In this document: piece after piece, positions 23,992 through 31,527 of the stretch
Layout: each line of letters starts with the position of its first letter
Position numbering within the stretch: the first letter of the stretch is position 1
Origin: DATJMJ01 sp035503915
GTDB taxonomy: Bacteria > Actinomycetota > Acidimicrobiia > Acidimicrobiales > Palsa-688
Length of the DNA stretch: 37,268 bases
Direction: 5' to 3'
NCBI GenBank assembly: GCA_035503915.1
Contig: DATJSU010000015.1
Span: forward strand, 1-37,268
Translations under genes and position numbers: made by a program
Notes under the pieces: model-generated
Seen by the model: the letters and a program-made list of their open reading frames with translations, nothing else
Database searches by the model: none
What the model was told of the DNA's origin: nothing

Positions 23992-25614
23992 GTGCACCAA
24001 ATGACTGATCGTCCTCTGTCCTTCCAAGGTGGCCATCCTCGACAGCGTCACCAGGCCCAGGGGGCGGCCACGGGTTGGGCACCTGACATCAGCCTGGCCG
24101 AGATGCGCTCCAACCTCGCTTGGAACGGCCCCGAGCTCTACGTAGGCGCTGACAGCCGCGGCCTCGTCTGGGCCGGTCCCCAGCAAGCGCTCTTGGCGCT
24201 TGGCCCACCCCGCTCGGGCAAGACCTCAGCAATTGTCCTTCCCAACGTGCTTGCTGCTCCCGGGCCCCTCGTCGTCACTTCCACCAAACGGGACGTGCTC
24301 GACTGGACCCTTCCCAGCAGGGCTCAGCTCGGCCGCTGCTGGATCCTGGACCCGAGCGGCTCGATGACGGCACCGCCGGGGGCAACGGCGCTCAGGTGGT
24401 CTCCGGTGGAGGCGTCGCTGTCCTGGGAGGAGGCACTGGCCAGTGCAAGGGTGATGGTGGCAACAGCGCGACCCCATGGCTCCTACGGCGAAAGCGCTCA
24501 CTGGACCGAGAGGGCCGAGGCCCTCCTCGCTCCGATGTTCCATGCCGCAGCAGGAGCAGGAGGGGACATGTCCCAGGTCTTGTCCTGGGTGCTGCGTCAC
24601 GACCTCAATACCCCCATGGCCGAGCTTGCGCACCACGGGGGGCCTGCGGCCCAGCTCGCAGTTGAGGTCCTTGCCGGGATTGCCGACACCGAGGAACGCG
24701 AACGGAGCGGCATCCTTTCCACGGCTGCCGGCGCCCTCGCTGCCTACCGCTCTCAAAGGGCGCTCCAGATGGCGCAAGGCCCCAACTTCGACCCCAGCCG
24801 CTTCCCCGCCACCTCAGACACCGTCTATATCTGCGCGCCGGCGCGCTACCAGGCGCTCGTAGCCCCCGTCGTAGTGGCCTTCTTGGAGCAAGTGCGGGCT
24901 GCGACTTACCGCGCGGCAGCCAACGGGTGCCTTCGGCTCCCGGTGTCTTTCGTGCTCGACGAAGTCGCTAACGTTGCCCCGCTCCCGGACCTGCCGGCAA
25001 TGGTGAGCGAAGGGGGCGGCCAGGGCCTCTTAACGATGGCCTGCCTCCAGGACCTCTCCCAGGCACGGGGCCGCTGGGGGCAAGCGGCGGACGGCTTTTT
25101 CTCTCTCTTCGGGACCAAGGTGCTCCTGGGCGGGATCGGCGACATGAAGACCCTCGAGGCGGTCTCCCGCCTGGCTGGCCAGGTCGACGTGCCGGTGCGC
25201 TCGGTCAACCGTTCGGCTTGGTGGAGCGGGCGACCTTCGGCTTCGACGACCTACTCCTGGCGCCGCCAGGCGCGCCTACCGGTGGACCAAGCACATAGCT
25301 TGCCCGCCGGGTCGGCCCTCGTCATTGCCGGCGCAAGGCCACCGCGCCCGGTCGCTCTCACGCCCTGGTGGGGCTACCGCCCCTTTTCGGATGCCCGCCT
25401 CGCCCCTGCTCCAAGCGTTTGGCCCCTGCCAAGCGGGTGCGAAGTGGCCGAGCGGGCCCAAAAGGAGCGGGAGGCCCAGGCTCTGGCGGCTCTCGGCTCA
25501 CACGTGCCGCCACCCAGAGCGGCTGCGACAGCACCTGGGCAGGTTGGGCCGCCGGTCAAGTGGCAACGCGTCCCCGGGCAACGCCGGCTCCACCCTCCCC
25601 CGCCTCAGCTGTAA
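23992..25614 (+). CDS. VirD4/TraG-type conjugative coupling ATPase
   Basis: Coupling proteins of this family bring DNA to a type IV secretion channel using ATP. Walker A is LGPPRSGKTSA (about residue 70), Walker B is FVLDEVANVAPLPDLP (about 330), followed by GGQGLLTMACLQDLSQAR, the segment conserved in TraG/TraD. The 540-residue protein shows no clear N-terminal membrane helices, unlike VirD4, so it resembles soluble TraG-like ATPases of actinobacterial integrative elements. No relaxase, integrase or other type IV gene is in the window. Start is GTG 23992 or ATG 24001. Parts of its 3' half recur at 26664-26900 and 31096-31140. Confidence 0.85.
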   Translation: MHQMTDRPLSFQGGHPRQRHQAQGAATGWAPDISLAEMRSNLAWNGPELYVGADSRGLVWAGPQQALLALGPPRSGKTSAIVLPNVLAAPGPLVVTSTKRDVLDWTLPSRAQLGRCWILDPSGSMTAPPGATALRWSPVEASLSWEEALASARVMVATARPHGSYGESAHWTERAEALLAPMFHAAAGAGGDMSQVLSWVLRHDLNTPMAELAHHGGPAAQLAVEVLAGIADTEERERSGILSTAAGALAAYRSQRALQMAQGPNFDPSRFPATSDTVYICAPARYQALVAPVVVAFLEQVRAATYRAAANGCLRLPVSFVLDEVANVAPLPDLPAMVSEGGGQGLLTMACLQDLSQARGRWGQAADGFFSLFGTKVLLGGIGDMKTLEAVSRLAGQVDVPVRSVNRSAWWSGRPSASTTYSWRRQARLPVDQAHSLPAGSALVIAGARPPRPVALTPWWGYRPFSDARLAPAPSVWPLPSGCEVAERAQKEREAQALAALGSHVPPPRAAATAPGQVGPPVKWQRVPGQRRLHPPPPQL

Positions 25615-25985
25615 GCGGAGCGAGGCCCCAGCAGACCTCATCTCAGAGCGGAGGGAGGTGGTGAGGCCGGTTTGAGCCACTGTGGGCCATCTGCGCCTGC
25701 GACGGCGTTAGCTGGAAGCGGGTTTGAAGACCGTGATTTCGGTGCACGGATGACATCTGAGATCCGAGCTTTCGAGCGCTTCCACGGGTCCTCCGAGAGA
25801 GGCCGCCCGAACCGACCGAAAGGTTCCGTCCTCCCGCCGTCCACATTGAATAGCCGCCACAGGTGTGCACGGTCGAGAGCCTCACGTAATCACCAGCTAA
25901 GGCCTAGCGACCCTCTGGTAACACGACCAGGCTCCCCGAGATGGTCAATCCCGTGCACAAGTGGCTCTGTGGTATGGTAGTTGGT
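25615..25985. other. 371-bp gap between traG and the toxin-antitoxin pair
   Basis: No convincing gene. The first part (about 25623-25649) recurs at 26876-26900. Near the antitoxin the sequence GGTATGGTAGTTGGTATGG (25970-25988) contains a repeated GGTATGG that runs into the antitoxin start and may be an autoregulatory operator, as is common for RHH antitoxins. Confidence 0.4.
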
Positions 25986-26246
25986 ATGGCAACAAGGAAG
26001 GTCACGGTAACGCTCGACGAGAACCAGTTACAACGGGTACGCACTCTGGTGGACGAGGGGGCCGCGTCGAGCGTTTCGGGGTTCGTTCAGCATGCGGTCG
26101 GCGTTGCCCTCGACGATCTTGCTGGCTGGGGCGCGATGCTGGCCGACGCGCTGCGAGAGACCGGGGGCGAACTATCACGCGAAGAACGAGTTTGGGCTGA
26201 CACGGTGCTCGGGATCAAGGAGCGCTCGACGAACACGGCTGCCTAG
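25986..26246 (+). CDS. Ribbon-helix-helix antitoxin of a PIN toxin pair
   Basis: An 86-residue protein starting MATRKVTVTLDENQLQRV, a beta strand plus helix typical of RHH DNA-binding antitoxins, with SVSGFVQHAVGVALDD as second helix. The C-terminal tail (REERVWADTVLGIKER) would fold onto the toxin. The stop TAG overlaps the toxin GTG by one base (TAGTG), so the pair is translationally coupled. An upstream in-frame ATG at 25941 is unlikely. Its last 56 bp recur in a remnant at 31141-31196. Confidence 0.82.
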   Translation: MATRKVTVTLDENQLQRVRTLVDEGAASSVSGFVQHAVGVALDDLAGWGAMLADALRETGGELSREERVWADTVLGIKERSTNTAA

Positions 26247-26623
26247 TGGCAGGGATCACGATGGACACCGGCGGCCTGATCGCTGTTGACCGTGCAGATC
26301 GCCGAGTCCTTGTGTTGCTCGCCCGTGCCCGAGAGAAAGGTGCCCGTGTGACCGTGCCTGCCACTGCACTTGCGCAGGCAATGCGTCAACCCGAGCGGCA
26401 GGCCCGACTGTCGCGGCTGGTCCGCCAGCCAGGCACGGACGTTGTTGCCCTCGACCGTGTTGAGGCCACCTACGTCGGTCGGCTGCTGGCCGCGAGCCGC
26501 ACCACCGACATTGTGGACGCACACGTGGTGATATGCGCGAGACGGACCGCGGAGCAGGTAGTCACTTCCAATCCCGATGACCTCAGGGCGCTCGACCCGA
26601 CCATCCGACTGGTGGTGGTCTGA
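26246..26623 (+). CDS. vapC: PIN-domain toxin (VapC-like ribonuclease)
   Basis: The acidic PIN signature is visible: MDTGGLIAVDR with Asp7, DIVDAHVVICA with the central Asp, and VTSNPDDLRAL with the C-terminal Asp. A Glu in ALDRVEATYVGRLLA completes the usual four. PIN toxins are Mg-dependent RNases held in check by their antitoxin. At 125 residues it has normal length, and all key residues are present, so it should be active. It immediately follows the antitoxin and is followed by the traG fragment. Confidence 0.85.
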   Translation: MAGITMDTGGLIAVDRADRRVLVLLARAREKGARVTVPATALAQAMRQPERQARLSRLVRQPGTDVVALDRVEATYVGRLLAASRTTDIVDAHVVICARRTAEQVVTSNPDDLRALDPTIRLVVV

Positions 26624-26663
26624 GCGTCGGAGGTTGACGAGGGGGTACAAACAAATCTTTGGG

Positions 26664-26900
26664 CCAGGGCCTCTTAACGATGGCCTGCCTCCAGGACCTC
26701 TCCCAGGTACGGGGCCGCCGGGGGCAAGCGGCGGACGGCTTTTTCTCTCTCTTTGGGACCAAGGTGCTCCTGGGCGGGATCGGCGACATGAAGACCCTCG
26801 AGGCGGTCTCCCGCCTGGCTGGCCAGGTCGACGTGCCGGTGCGCTCGGTCAACCGTTCGGCTTGCTGGAGCGGGGCCCAAGCAGACCTCATCTCTGAGCC
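26664..26900 (+). pseudogene. Partial duplicate of the traG 3' region
   Basis: 26664-26874 matches 25020-25230 of traG with only about four differences over 211 bp, encoding GQGLLTMACLQDLSQVR to VRSVNRSACWSG. It then jumps to GCAGACCTCATCTCTGAG, which matches the sequence after the traG stop (25623-25649) with an internal deletion of about 390 bp. The toxin-antitoxin pair therefore lies between two direct copies of traG sequence. It is not a functional gene. Confidence 0.85.
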
Positions 26901-26982
26901 GGCTCGGCTCGCCACGATGGGGGAACCAGGCTGTTGAGCGCAGCGCACTGAACATCTCTGATGGCTCTTCGGGGCGCCTTAC

Positions 26983-26988
26983 TGTAAT
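26983..26988 (+). promoter_or_regulatory. Possible -10 element before the MauE fusion gene
   Basis: TGTAAT at 26983-26988 (in TACTGTAAT) would place transcription start about 5 nt before the ATG at 27000, giving an almost leaderless message. No Shine-Dalgarno sequence precedes that ATG, consistent with leaderless initiation. The -35 region is weak. Confidence 0.35.
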
Positions 26989-26999
26989 CTCCACCTCCA

Positions 27000-28571
27000 A
27001 TGGGAGCAGGCCTGCTGGCCTCCAGGTTGGTCTTGGCCCTGGTGTTCTTGGTCGCGGGCGCCGCCAAGGCCTTCGATTTCTCCGGCGCTCGTCAGGCTGT
27101 AGCGAGCTTCGCTGTGCCACCCCGGCTGAGCGGGCCCGTGGCTAGGGCCATGCCGCTGGCCGAGGTCGCTGTGGCGGTAGCGCTAGTACCGGTGGCGTCG
27201 GCACCGTACGCGGCTATCGGGGCTTGCCTCTTGCTCTTGGGCTTCATAGCCGCCATCGGGAACGCCATGGCTCACGGCAGAGCACCGGAGTGCCACTGCT
27301 TCGGCCAAGTCCACAGCGCTCCCGTTGGTTGGAACACATTGGCCCGCAACAGCGTCTTGTTGGCTTTGGCCGGTTTTGTAGCCATCGCTGGCCGGGGCGA
27401 TGGCGGCACATCGGCCACGCACTGGCTGACCAAGCTCTCGGCCCCCTGGTTGGTCGCGGTCGCGGCCGGGGCGTTGGTTTTAGGCCTTGTCAGCTTCCAG
27501 GTGTGGTTCTCCCTGCAGCTCCTGGCACAAAACGGCCGCACGCTCGGGCGGCTTGAGGCTCTCGAAGCTGCCTTCGCCGACCTCGCCGGGCGGCCTTTAG
27601 GCGCAAGCATGCCGGTGACAGCACCCCTCGGCGCCGGGCTGGCCGCCGGCGGGCTCCGGGTGGGCTCGGCTGCACCCGGGTTTAGCTTGACCGCCCTCGA
27701 CGGCGAGGAACACTCGCTCAGCTCGCTGCTCGCGGCGGGGAGGCCCCTCCTATTGATCTTTACCGACTCTGGATGTGGGCCGTGCGAAGCGCTCCTGCCC
27801 GAAGTGGCGCGCTGGCAACGCCGGTACTCGCGGCGGCTCACCATTGCCCTTGTCGCCGGCGGCGACGGGCAGCGCAGCCGGGACAAGGCCGAGCGCCACC
27901 ACCTGGAGCCGGTGCTGCTCCAACCGGGGCGGGAAGTCGCTGATGCTTATAGGGCACGCGGGACGCCCACAGCTGTCGTCGTCGGCGTGGACGGGCTCAT
28001 AGCGAGCCCGGTCGTGGGCGGCGCCGAGGCGATCGCCACGCTTGTCGACCAGGCGGCGCGGGTGGTCCTGCCGGTCGAGGTCGCGCGGTCCGAGAACGGG
28101 CACCGAAACGGCCACGCAACCCCGTCGGTCGACGATAGCGGGGTCGGCCAGCGGGTACCCGCGCTGAGCCTCACAGACCTCGACGGAAGCGACGTGGCGC
28201 TGGTCGAGGTAGTGGGGGAACGGGCAGTGGTACTTTTCTGGAACCCCGGGTGCGGGTTCTGCCAGCGGATGTTGCCCGAACTGAAAGCCCTCGAGCTCGC
28301 CCCACCCCCCGGGGCGCCGAAGGTCCTCGTACTGAGCGCGGGTGACCCGGAGGAGGCACGCCAACAGGGGCTGCGCTCGACGGTATTGGTAGATACCGGG
28401 TCGGCCGCGGCGCACGCGCTCGGGGCCGGCGGCACCCCGATGGCGGTCCTTGTCGAAGGTGGCCGGGTCGCATCGACCGTCGCCGCTGGGGCCCAGGCCG
28501 TCTTCGAGCTGGTCCACGCTGCGGCCCAGCAGACGCAGCGAGCTCCCGAAGAAAGCCCGCTCGAGCGGTGA
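27000..28571 (+). CDS. MauE-type membrane protein fused to two thioredoxin-like domains
   Basis: Residues about 1-180 are a MauE/DoxX-type membrane domain with four or more membrane segments (LLASRLVLALVFLVAGAAK) and the redox pair ECHCFGQVHSAPVGWNTLARN (Cys98, Cys100). Residues about 220-355 are a MauD/TlpA-like redoxin with active site CGPC at 259-262 and cis-Pro in GTPTAVVV. Residues about 380-515 are a second redoxin with CGFC at 418-421 and GTPMAVLV. In methylamine utilisation MauE and MauD are separate proteins that help form the disulfides of the secreted dehydrogenase light chain; here they are one polypeptide with an extra redoxin. The redoxins face the cell exterior by inference. 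The stop overlaps the next start (GTGA), tying it to the Cys-rich protein. Confidence 0.9.
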   Translation: MGAGLLASRLVLALVFLVAGAAKAFDFSGARQAVASFAVPPRLSGPVARAMPLAEVAVAVALVPVASAPYAAIGACLLLLGFIAAIGNAMAHGRAPECHCFGQVHSAPVGWNTLARNSVLLALAGFVAIAGRGDGGTSATHWLTKLSAPWLVAVAAGALVLGLVSFQVWFSLQLLAQNGRTLGRLEALEAAFADLAGRPLGASMPVTAPLGAGLAAGGLRVGSAAPGFSLTALDGEEHSLSSLLAAGRPLLLIFTDSGCGPCEALLPEVARWQRRYSRRLTIALVAGGDGQRSRDKAERHHLEPVLLQPGREVADAYRARGTPTAVVVGVDGLIASPVVGGAEAIATLVDQAARVVLPVEVARSENGHRNGHATPSVDDSGVGQRVPALSLTDLDGSDVALVEVVGERAVVLFWNPGCGFCQRMLPELKALELAPPPGAPKVLVLSAGDPEEARQQGLRSTVLVDTGSAAAHALGAGGTPMAVLVEGGRVASTVAAGAQAVFELVHAAAQQTQRAPEESPLER

Positions 28572-29551
28572 GCCACTGGCTCGACGACAGCGCTCAGGGC
28601 CTGGCAGATGGCCGCTTCAGCCGGCGCCAGGTGCTCAACCGCGGCGTGGTGGCGCTCGCCGGTGCCCTGGCCGCCTCGTTCATGCCTTTGCGGCGGCGCG
28701 TCCTCATACCCGCCGTCAAGACCTGCGGTGACCAGCACGTCCCCCAGAACTGGAAGTGCTGCGGCTCGGGTGGCAACCAGGTCGGGTACGACCCGCGAAC
28801 CCATGAGTGCTGCGACCAGCGTCCCGCAGGCGACTTGAACGGCGCCGCGAACACCGTCTGCAGCCTCGACGAGGGGGGCTGTTGCGGCCTGCAATGCGAA
28901 AAGGACGTCTGCACGGGCAGCAACATGGCTTGCTGCTCGGATTTGGAGGCACCCGTCCGCTCGACGTGTTACGACTTCGAGACGCACACCTGCTGCGGGA
29001 ACGGCGAGGCTTGCCCCCGCGAGGACGGCTGCTGTGGATATGGGCCCCTAGGTGGGCCAGGCGCGATCAGCTCAGCGACGTGCACGTCCAAGTACTGCAA
29101 GACCCCAGGGAACAAATGCTGCCACTCCGACAAAAGTGGCGACTTCTGTTACGACCCGACGACGCACTTTTGCTGTCCGTACCCCAATGAGCACCCGTGC
29201 CGCAAGGGCCAGACGTGTTGCGACGTCGACGGTTGTTGCGACACCTTGACCGAGGATTGTTGCGGTGGGAAATGCGTGCCGAAGGGGACCTGCCGGCGCC
29301 CGCCGTGCAACCCGGATGTGAAGGGGTACGCACCATGCCCCAATGAGGCCCCTTATTGCTGCAAGAACGTTGGCAACCCCAAAGATCCGGGCACTTGTTT
29401 CCCACCCACTCAGACATGCTGCTACGACAAATACCCAACGACCAAGGCATATGTCTGCCCCGAATCGAAGCCCTGTAATATATGCGGGGACGGTTACGCT
29501 GTTTGTTGTTGGGGCCTAAACGATGGCCCCGCTCCTTGTTGCACAGGTTAA
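28568..29551 (+). CDS. Tat-exported cysteine-rich repeat protein (48 Cys)
   Basis: The 327-residue protein starts at a GTG overlapping the preceding stop. FSRRQVLNRG at 17-26 followed by VVALAGALAASF is a twin-arginine (Tat) signal. After residue 52 it has 48 cysteines, an even number, with 15 adjacent CC pairs. A recurring unit is visible: aromatic-Asp-x-x-Thr-His-x-CC (YDPRTHECC, CYDFETHTCC, CYDPTTHFCC, and diverged CFPPTQTCC), spaced about 40-90 residues. The CC spacing resembles granulin-like knotted folds, but no homology can be claimed. Tat export of a protein this Cys-rich suggests disulfides form or cofactors bind before or around export, and the coupled MauE-redoxin protein is the natural partner. 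Function unknown; an electron-transfer, metal-binding or structural surface protein are possibilities. Confidence 0.88.
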   Translation: MSHWLDDSAQGLADGRFSRRQVLNRGVVALAGALAASFMPLRRRVLIPAVKTCGDQHVPQNWKCCGSGGNQVGYDPRTHECCDQRPAGDLNGAANTVCSLDEGGCCGLQCEKDVCTGSNMACCSDLEAPVRSTCYDFETHTCCGNGEACPREDGCCGYGPLGGPGAISSATCTSKYCKTPGNKCCHSDKSGDFCYDPTTHFCCPYPNEHPCRKGQTCCDVDGCCDTLTEDCCGGKCVPKGTCRRPPCNPDVKGYAPCPNEAPYCCKNVGNPKDPGTCFPPTQTCCYDKYPTTKAYVCPESKPCNICGDGYAVCCWGLNDGPAPCCTG

Positions 29552-29780
29552 ACGGCGGAGGGGTCGTCGGCGCTACGCCGGGCCCCTTGCATAGTCGACT
29601 TATGCCGAGATGGCGATTACGCCGAGGGCAGCCGTGCGCGGCCGTGGTGCGGCGCTTGGCTCCCGTAGCCCGAGAGGTTGGGTGGACTTCTAGCTCACCC
29701 CCCTGAGCCTTGCCGGCCGCGGCGACGGCCGAAGGCCGAAGCCAGAAGCTTTCGAGTGACCGAGCGTGCTCAACGTCGGT

Positions 29781-30269
29781 TCACGACAGGGTGGTCGCCC
29801 AGGCTGCACCCGTAGCGGCGTCGCACCCGTTGGCTCCTATTACTACCGCAGTACCAGACACTGCTAAGGCGGTCCCGAAGTAGCTGCCGGGAGCCGTGGG
29901 CCCCACGAGCTCGGCGGCGGGGTACCAGCCCCTACCGGCCTGGCTGAACAAGTAGGCCCGGCCGGCGTCGGCCCCAGGCGCACCGACGACGACAAGCCCC
30001 GTCCCCACAGCCACGCTCCAGCCGAACTTGTCTCCCATTTGAGTGCCTCGGCTGGTGAGCTCGGCGGTCTGGTGCCATTCGCCCTTGGAAGCGCTGAACA
30101 CGTAGGCCGTGCCGGCGCGGTGCCAGGGAGCCCCGACAAGGACTTGGCCGCCTGATCCCGCGACAGAGAAACCGAAGTTGTCGCCGGCCTGGGTGTCCCG
30201 GCCTGCCAGCTCGGCGGTCTGGCCCCATCGGCCCGCAGCCGCACTGAACACGTAGGCCCGCCCGGCGCC
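29781..30269 (-). pseudogene. 5'-truncated FG-GAP repeat protein
   Basis: Three repeats of an integrin-type FG-GAP propeller blade are visible: GRAYVFSAAAGRWGQTAEL, GTAYVFSASKGEWHQTAEL, GRAYLFSQAGRGWYPAAEL, each followed by GDNFGFSVAG or similar and VLVGAP. A full propeller needs seven blades and an export signal, both missing upstream: the family match ends at 30269, where a LuxR remnant on the opposite strand begins. The reading frame continues upstream only as antisense of that gene. The 3' end looks natural. Confidence 0.75.
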
Positions 30270-30989
30270 CTGCAGCCCCTGTGGGCGCCGTGGGCGGACA
30301 CTGCCATGGAGGCCTTCCTGCGGGTGAAGAGGCTCGATGACTGCCGCACCTTGGTCGACCACCTGGAGCAGGTGTCCTCCGGGTGGACCTGCCGATGGCC
30401 CCGCTCGGTGGCAGCCAGCGGGAGAGCAGGGGTCGCCGAGGCCTTAGGCGACTTGGCCGAGGCGGAACGCCAGCACCGCCGGGCTGTCGAGCTGCTGGAG
30501 GATATCGACCTCGCACCGCGTCGGGCTCGGGCGCTGATCTACTACGGGCGCTTCCTTCGTCGCAGCGGCCGAGCCGTGCTCGCCCGGGCGCCCTTGGCAC
30601 GAGCGCTCGAAGAGTGCGAGGCCTGCGGCGCAACGCGCCTGGCCTGGCAAGCCAGGGGGGAGCTCGAGGCCAGCGGGGGCCGGCGTCGACGAGTGAGCTC
30701 GGTGTGGTTGAGCCCCCGTGAGCTGCGCGTCGCCCAGCTCGCCGCTCAAGGCGCCACGAACGCCGAAATAGCCTCCCCCCTGTTCATTTCGGCCAAGACG
30801 GTTGAGCACCACCTGACATCTGTCTACGCCAAGCTTGGCGTGCGGTCGCGCCGAGAGCTCAGGGGCCACTTTCAGCTAGCCGACGAGAAGCGGCGCCAGG
30901 ACCAACAACCGGGAGCGGCGCCCCCGGTGGCCGGCGCAACCGAGCTTTCGTGGGCGAGGACGACCGAGGACCCTCAACCTCTGGCCTGA
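30270..30989 (+). pseudogene. C-terminal remnant of a LuxR-family (LAL-type) regulator
   Basis: The frame encodes TPR-like helices (VAEALGDLAEAERQHRRAVE, LIYYGRFLRRSGRAVLARAP) and an intact LuxR helix-turn-helix: LSPRELRVAQLAAQGATNAE, then ISAKTVEHHLTSVYAKLGV. LAL regulators are about 900 residues with an N-terminal ATPase; that part is gone. Coherent coding starts at about 30270 (LQPLWAPWADTAMEAF), exactly where the FG-GAP remnant of the other strand ends. An ATG at 30306 could start a 227-residue DNA-binding fragment, so residual function is possible. Confidence 0.75.
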
Positions 30990-31095
30990 ACGAGGCTCTT
31001 GAGCAACCGGGCACGAGGTAGGTGGCCTGAACAGCTAAATGTCGTCGTCCTGGCGATGAGTGGGCGAGCGCCAAAATACTCAGCCGCCAGGCTCG

Positions 31096-31196
31096 GCGAG
31101 ATGAGAGGCCTCGAGGCGGTCTCCCGCCTTGCCGGACAAGTGTGGGCTGACACGGCGCTCGGGGTCAAGGAGCGCTCGACGAACACGGCCGCCTAA
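31096..31196 (+). pseudogene. Chimeric remnant: traG-like fragment joined to antitoxin tail
   Basis: 31096-31140 resembles 25138-25182 of traG (LEAVSRLAGQ), diverged by several bases. At 31141 it continues in frame into WADTALGVKERSTNTAA, matching the last 56 bp of the antitoxin (26191-26246) with about four differences. The joined frame is open from 30999 to the stop at 31196, but upstream of 31096 I see no recognisable match. This is a deletion product of a second traG-antitoxin-toxin locus. Confidence 0.75.
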
Positions 31197-31201
31197 CAGT
31201 A

Positions 31202-31318
31202 CGTCAGCCCGATCGCCAGGCCCGACTGTCACGGCTGGTCCGCCAGCCAGGCACGGACGACATTGTGGACGCACACGTCGTGATATGCGCGAGACGGACC
31301 GCTGAGCAGGTAGACACT
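31202..31318 (+). pseudogene. Deleted PIN toxin remnant
   Basis: 31202-31259 matches toxin sequence 26384-26441, and 31258-31318 matches 26506-26566. The join removes about 66 bp (22 codons), keeping frame, including the Glu-bearing helix. The toxin start and the region before residue 46 are also missing. It follows the antitoxin tail remnant in the same order as the intact pair, and is non-functional. Confidence 0.75.
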
Positions 31319-31489
31319 GCGAAGGTTGAAGACCTGTCGGGAGGTCAAGTTTCCCGGCTGCGGGTGGACGCGGGAGCTCCATAGGGCACAGAGAAATCTC
31401 TGCGGGCGAACTGCCAAGCGCATGCGCACCTTGAAGGCGTGGCATAGACAACGTGGCGTGCCTCCAGTGGGTCGGCTAACCAAATAATG

Positions 31490-31509
31490 TTTGTTCCTGT
31501 TACAACAAA
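31490..31509. promoter_or_regulatory. Inverted repeat before the secreted protein gene
   Basis: TTTGTT (31490-31495) and AACAAA (31504-31509) with an 8-nt spacer end just before the GGAAAGGGGG ribosome site of the gene at 31528. It is unusually A/T-rich for this region and may be an operator or leader hairpin. Confidence 0.35.
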
Positions 31510-31527
31510 GGAAAGGGGGCACCCAAC

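Noticed and set aside
27000..29551. A methylamine dehydrogenase locus, suggested by MauE and a Cys-rich Tat protein
   Set aside because: No heavy-chain, MauG or light-chain-like tryptophan pair is present, and 48 cysteines far exceeds the twelve of the light chain.
29568..29580. CGGCG-CTA-CGCCG hairpin after the Cys-rich gene as a terminator
   Set aside because: Only a 5-bp stem with no T-tract; expected by chance in sequence this GC-rich.
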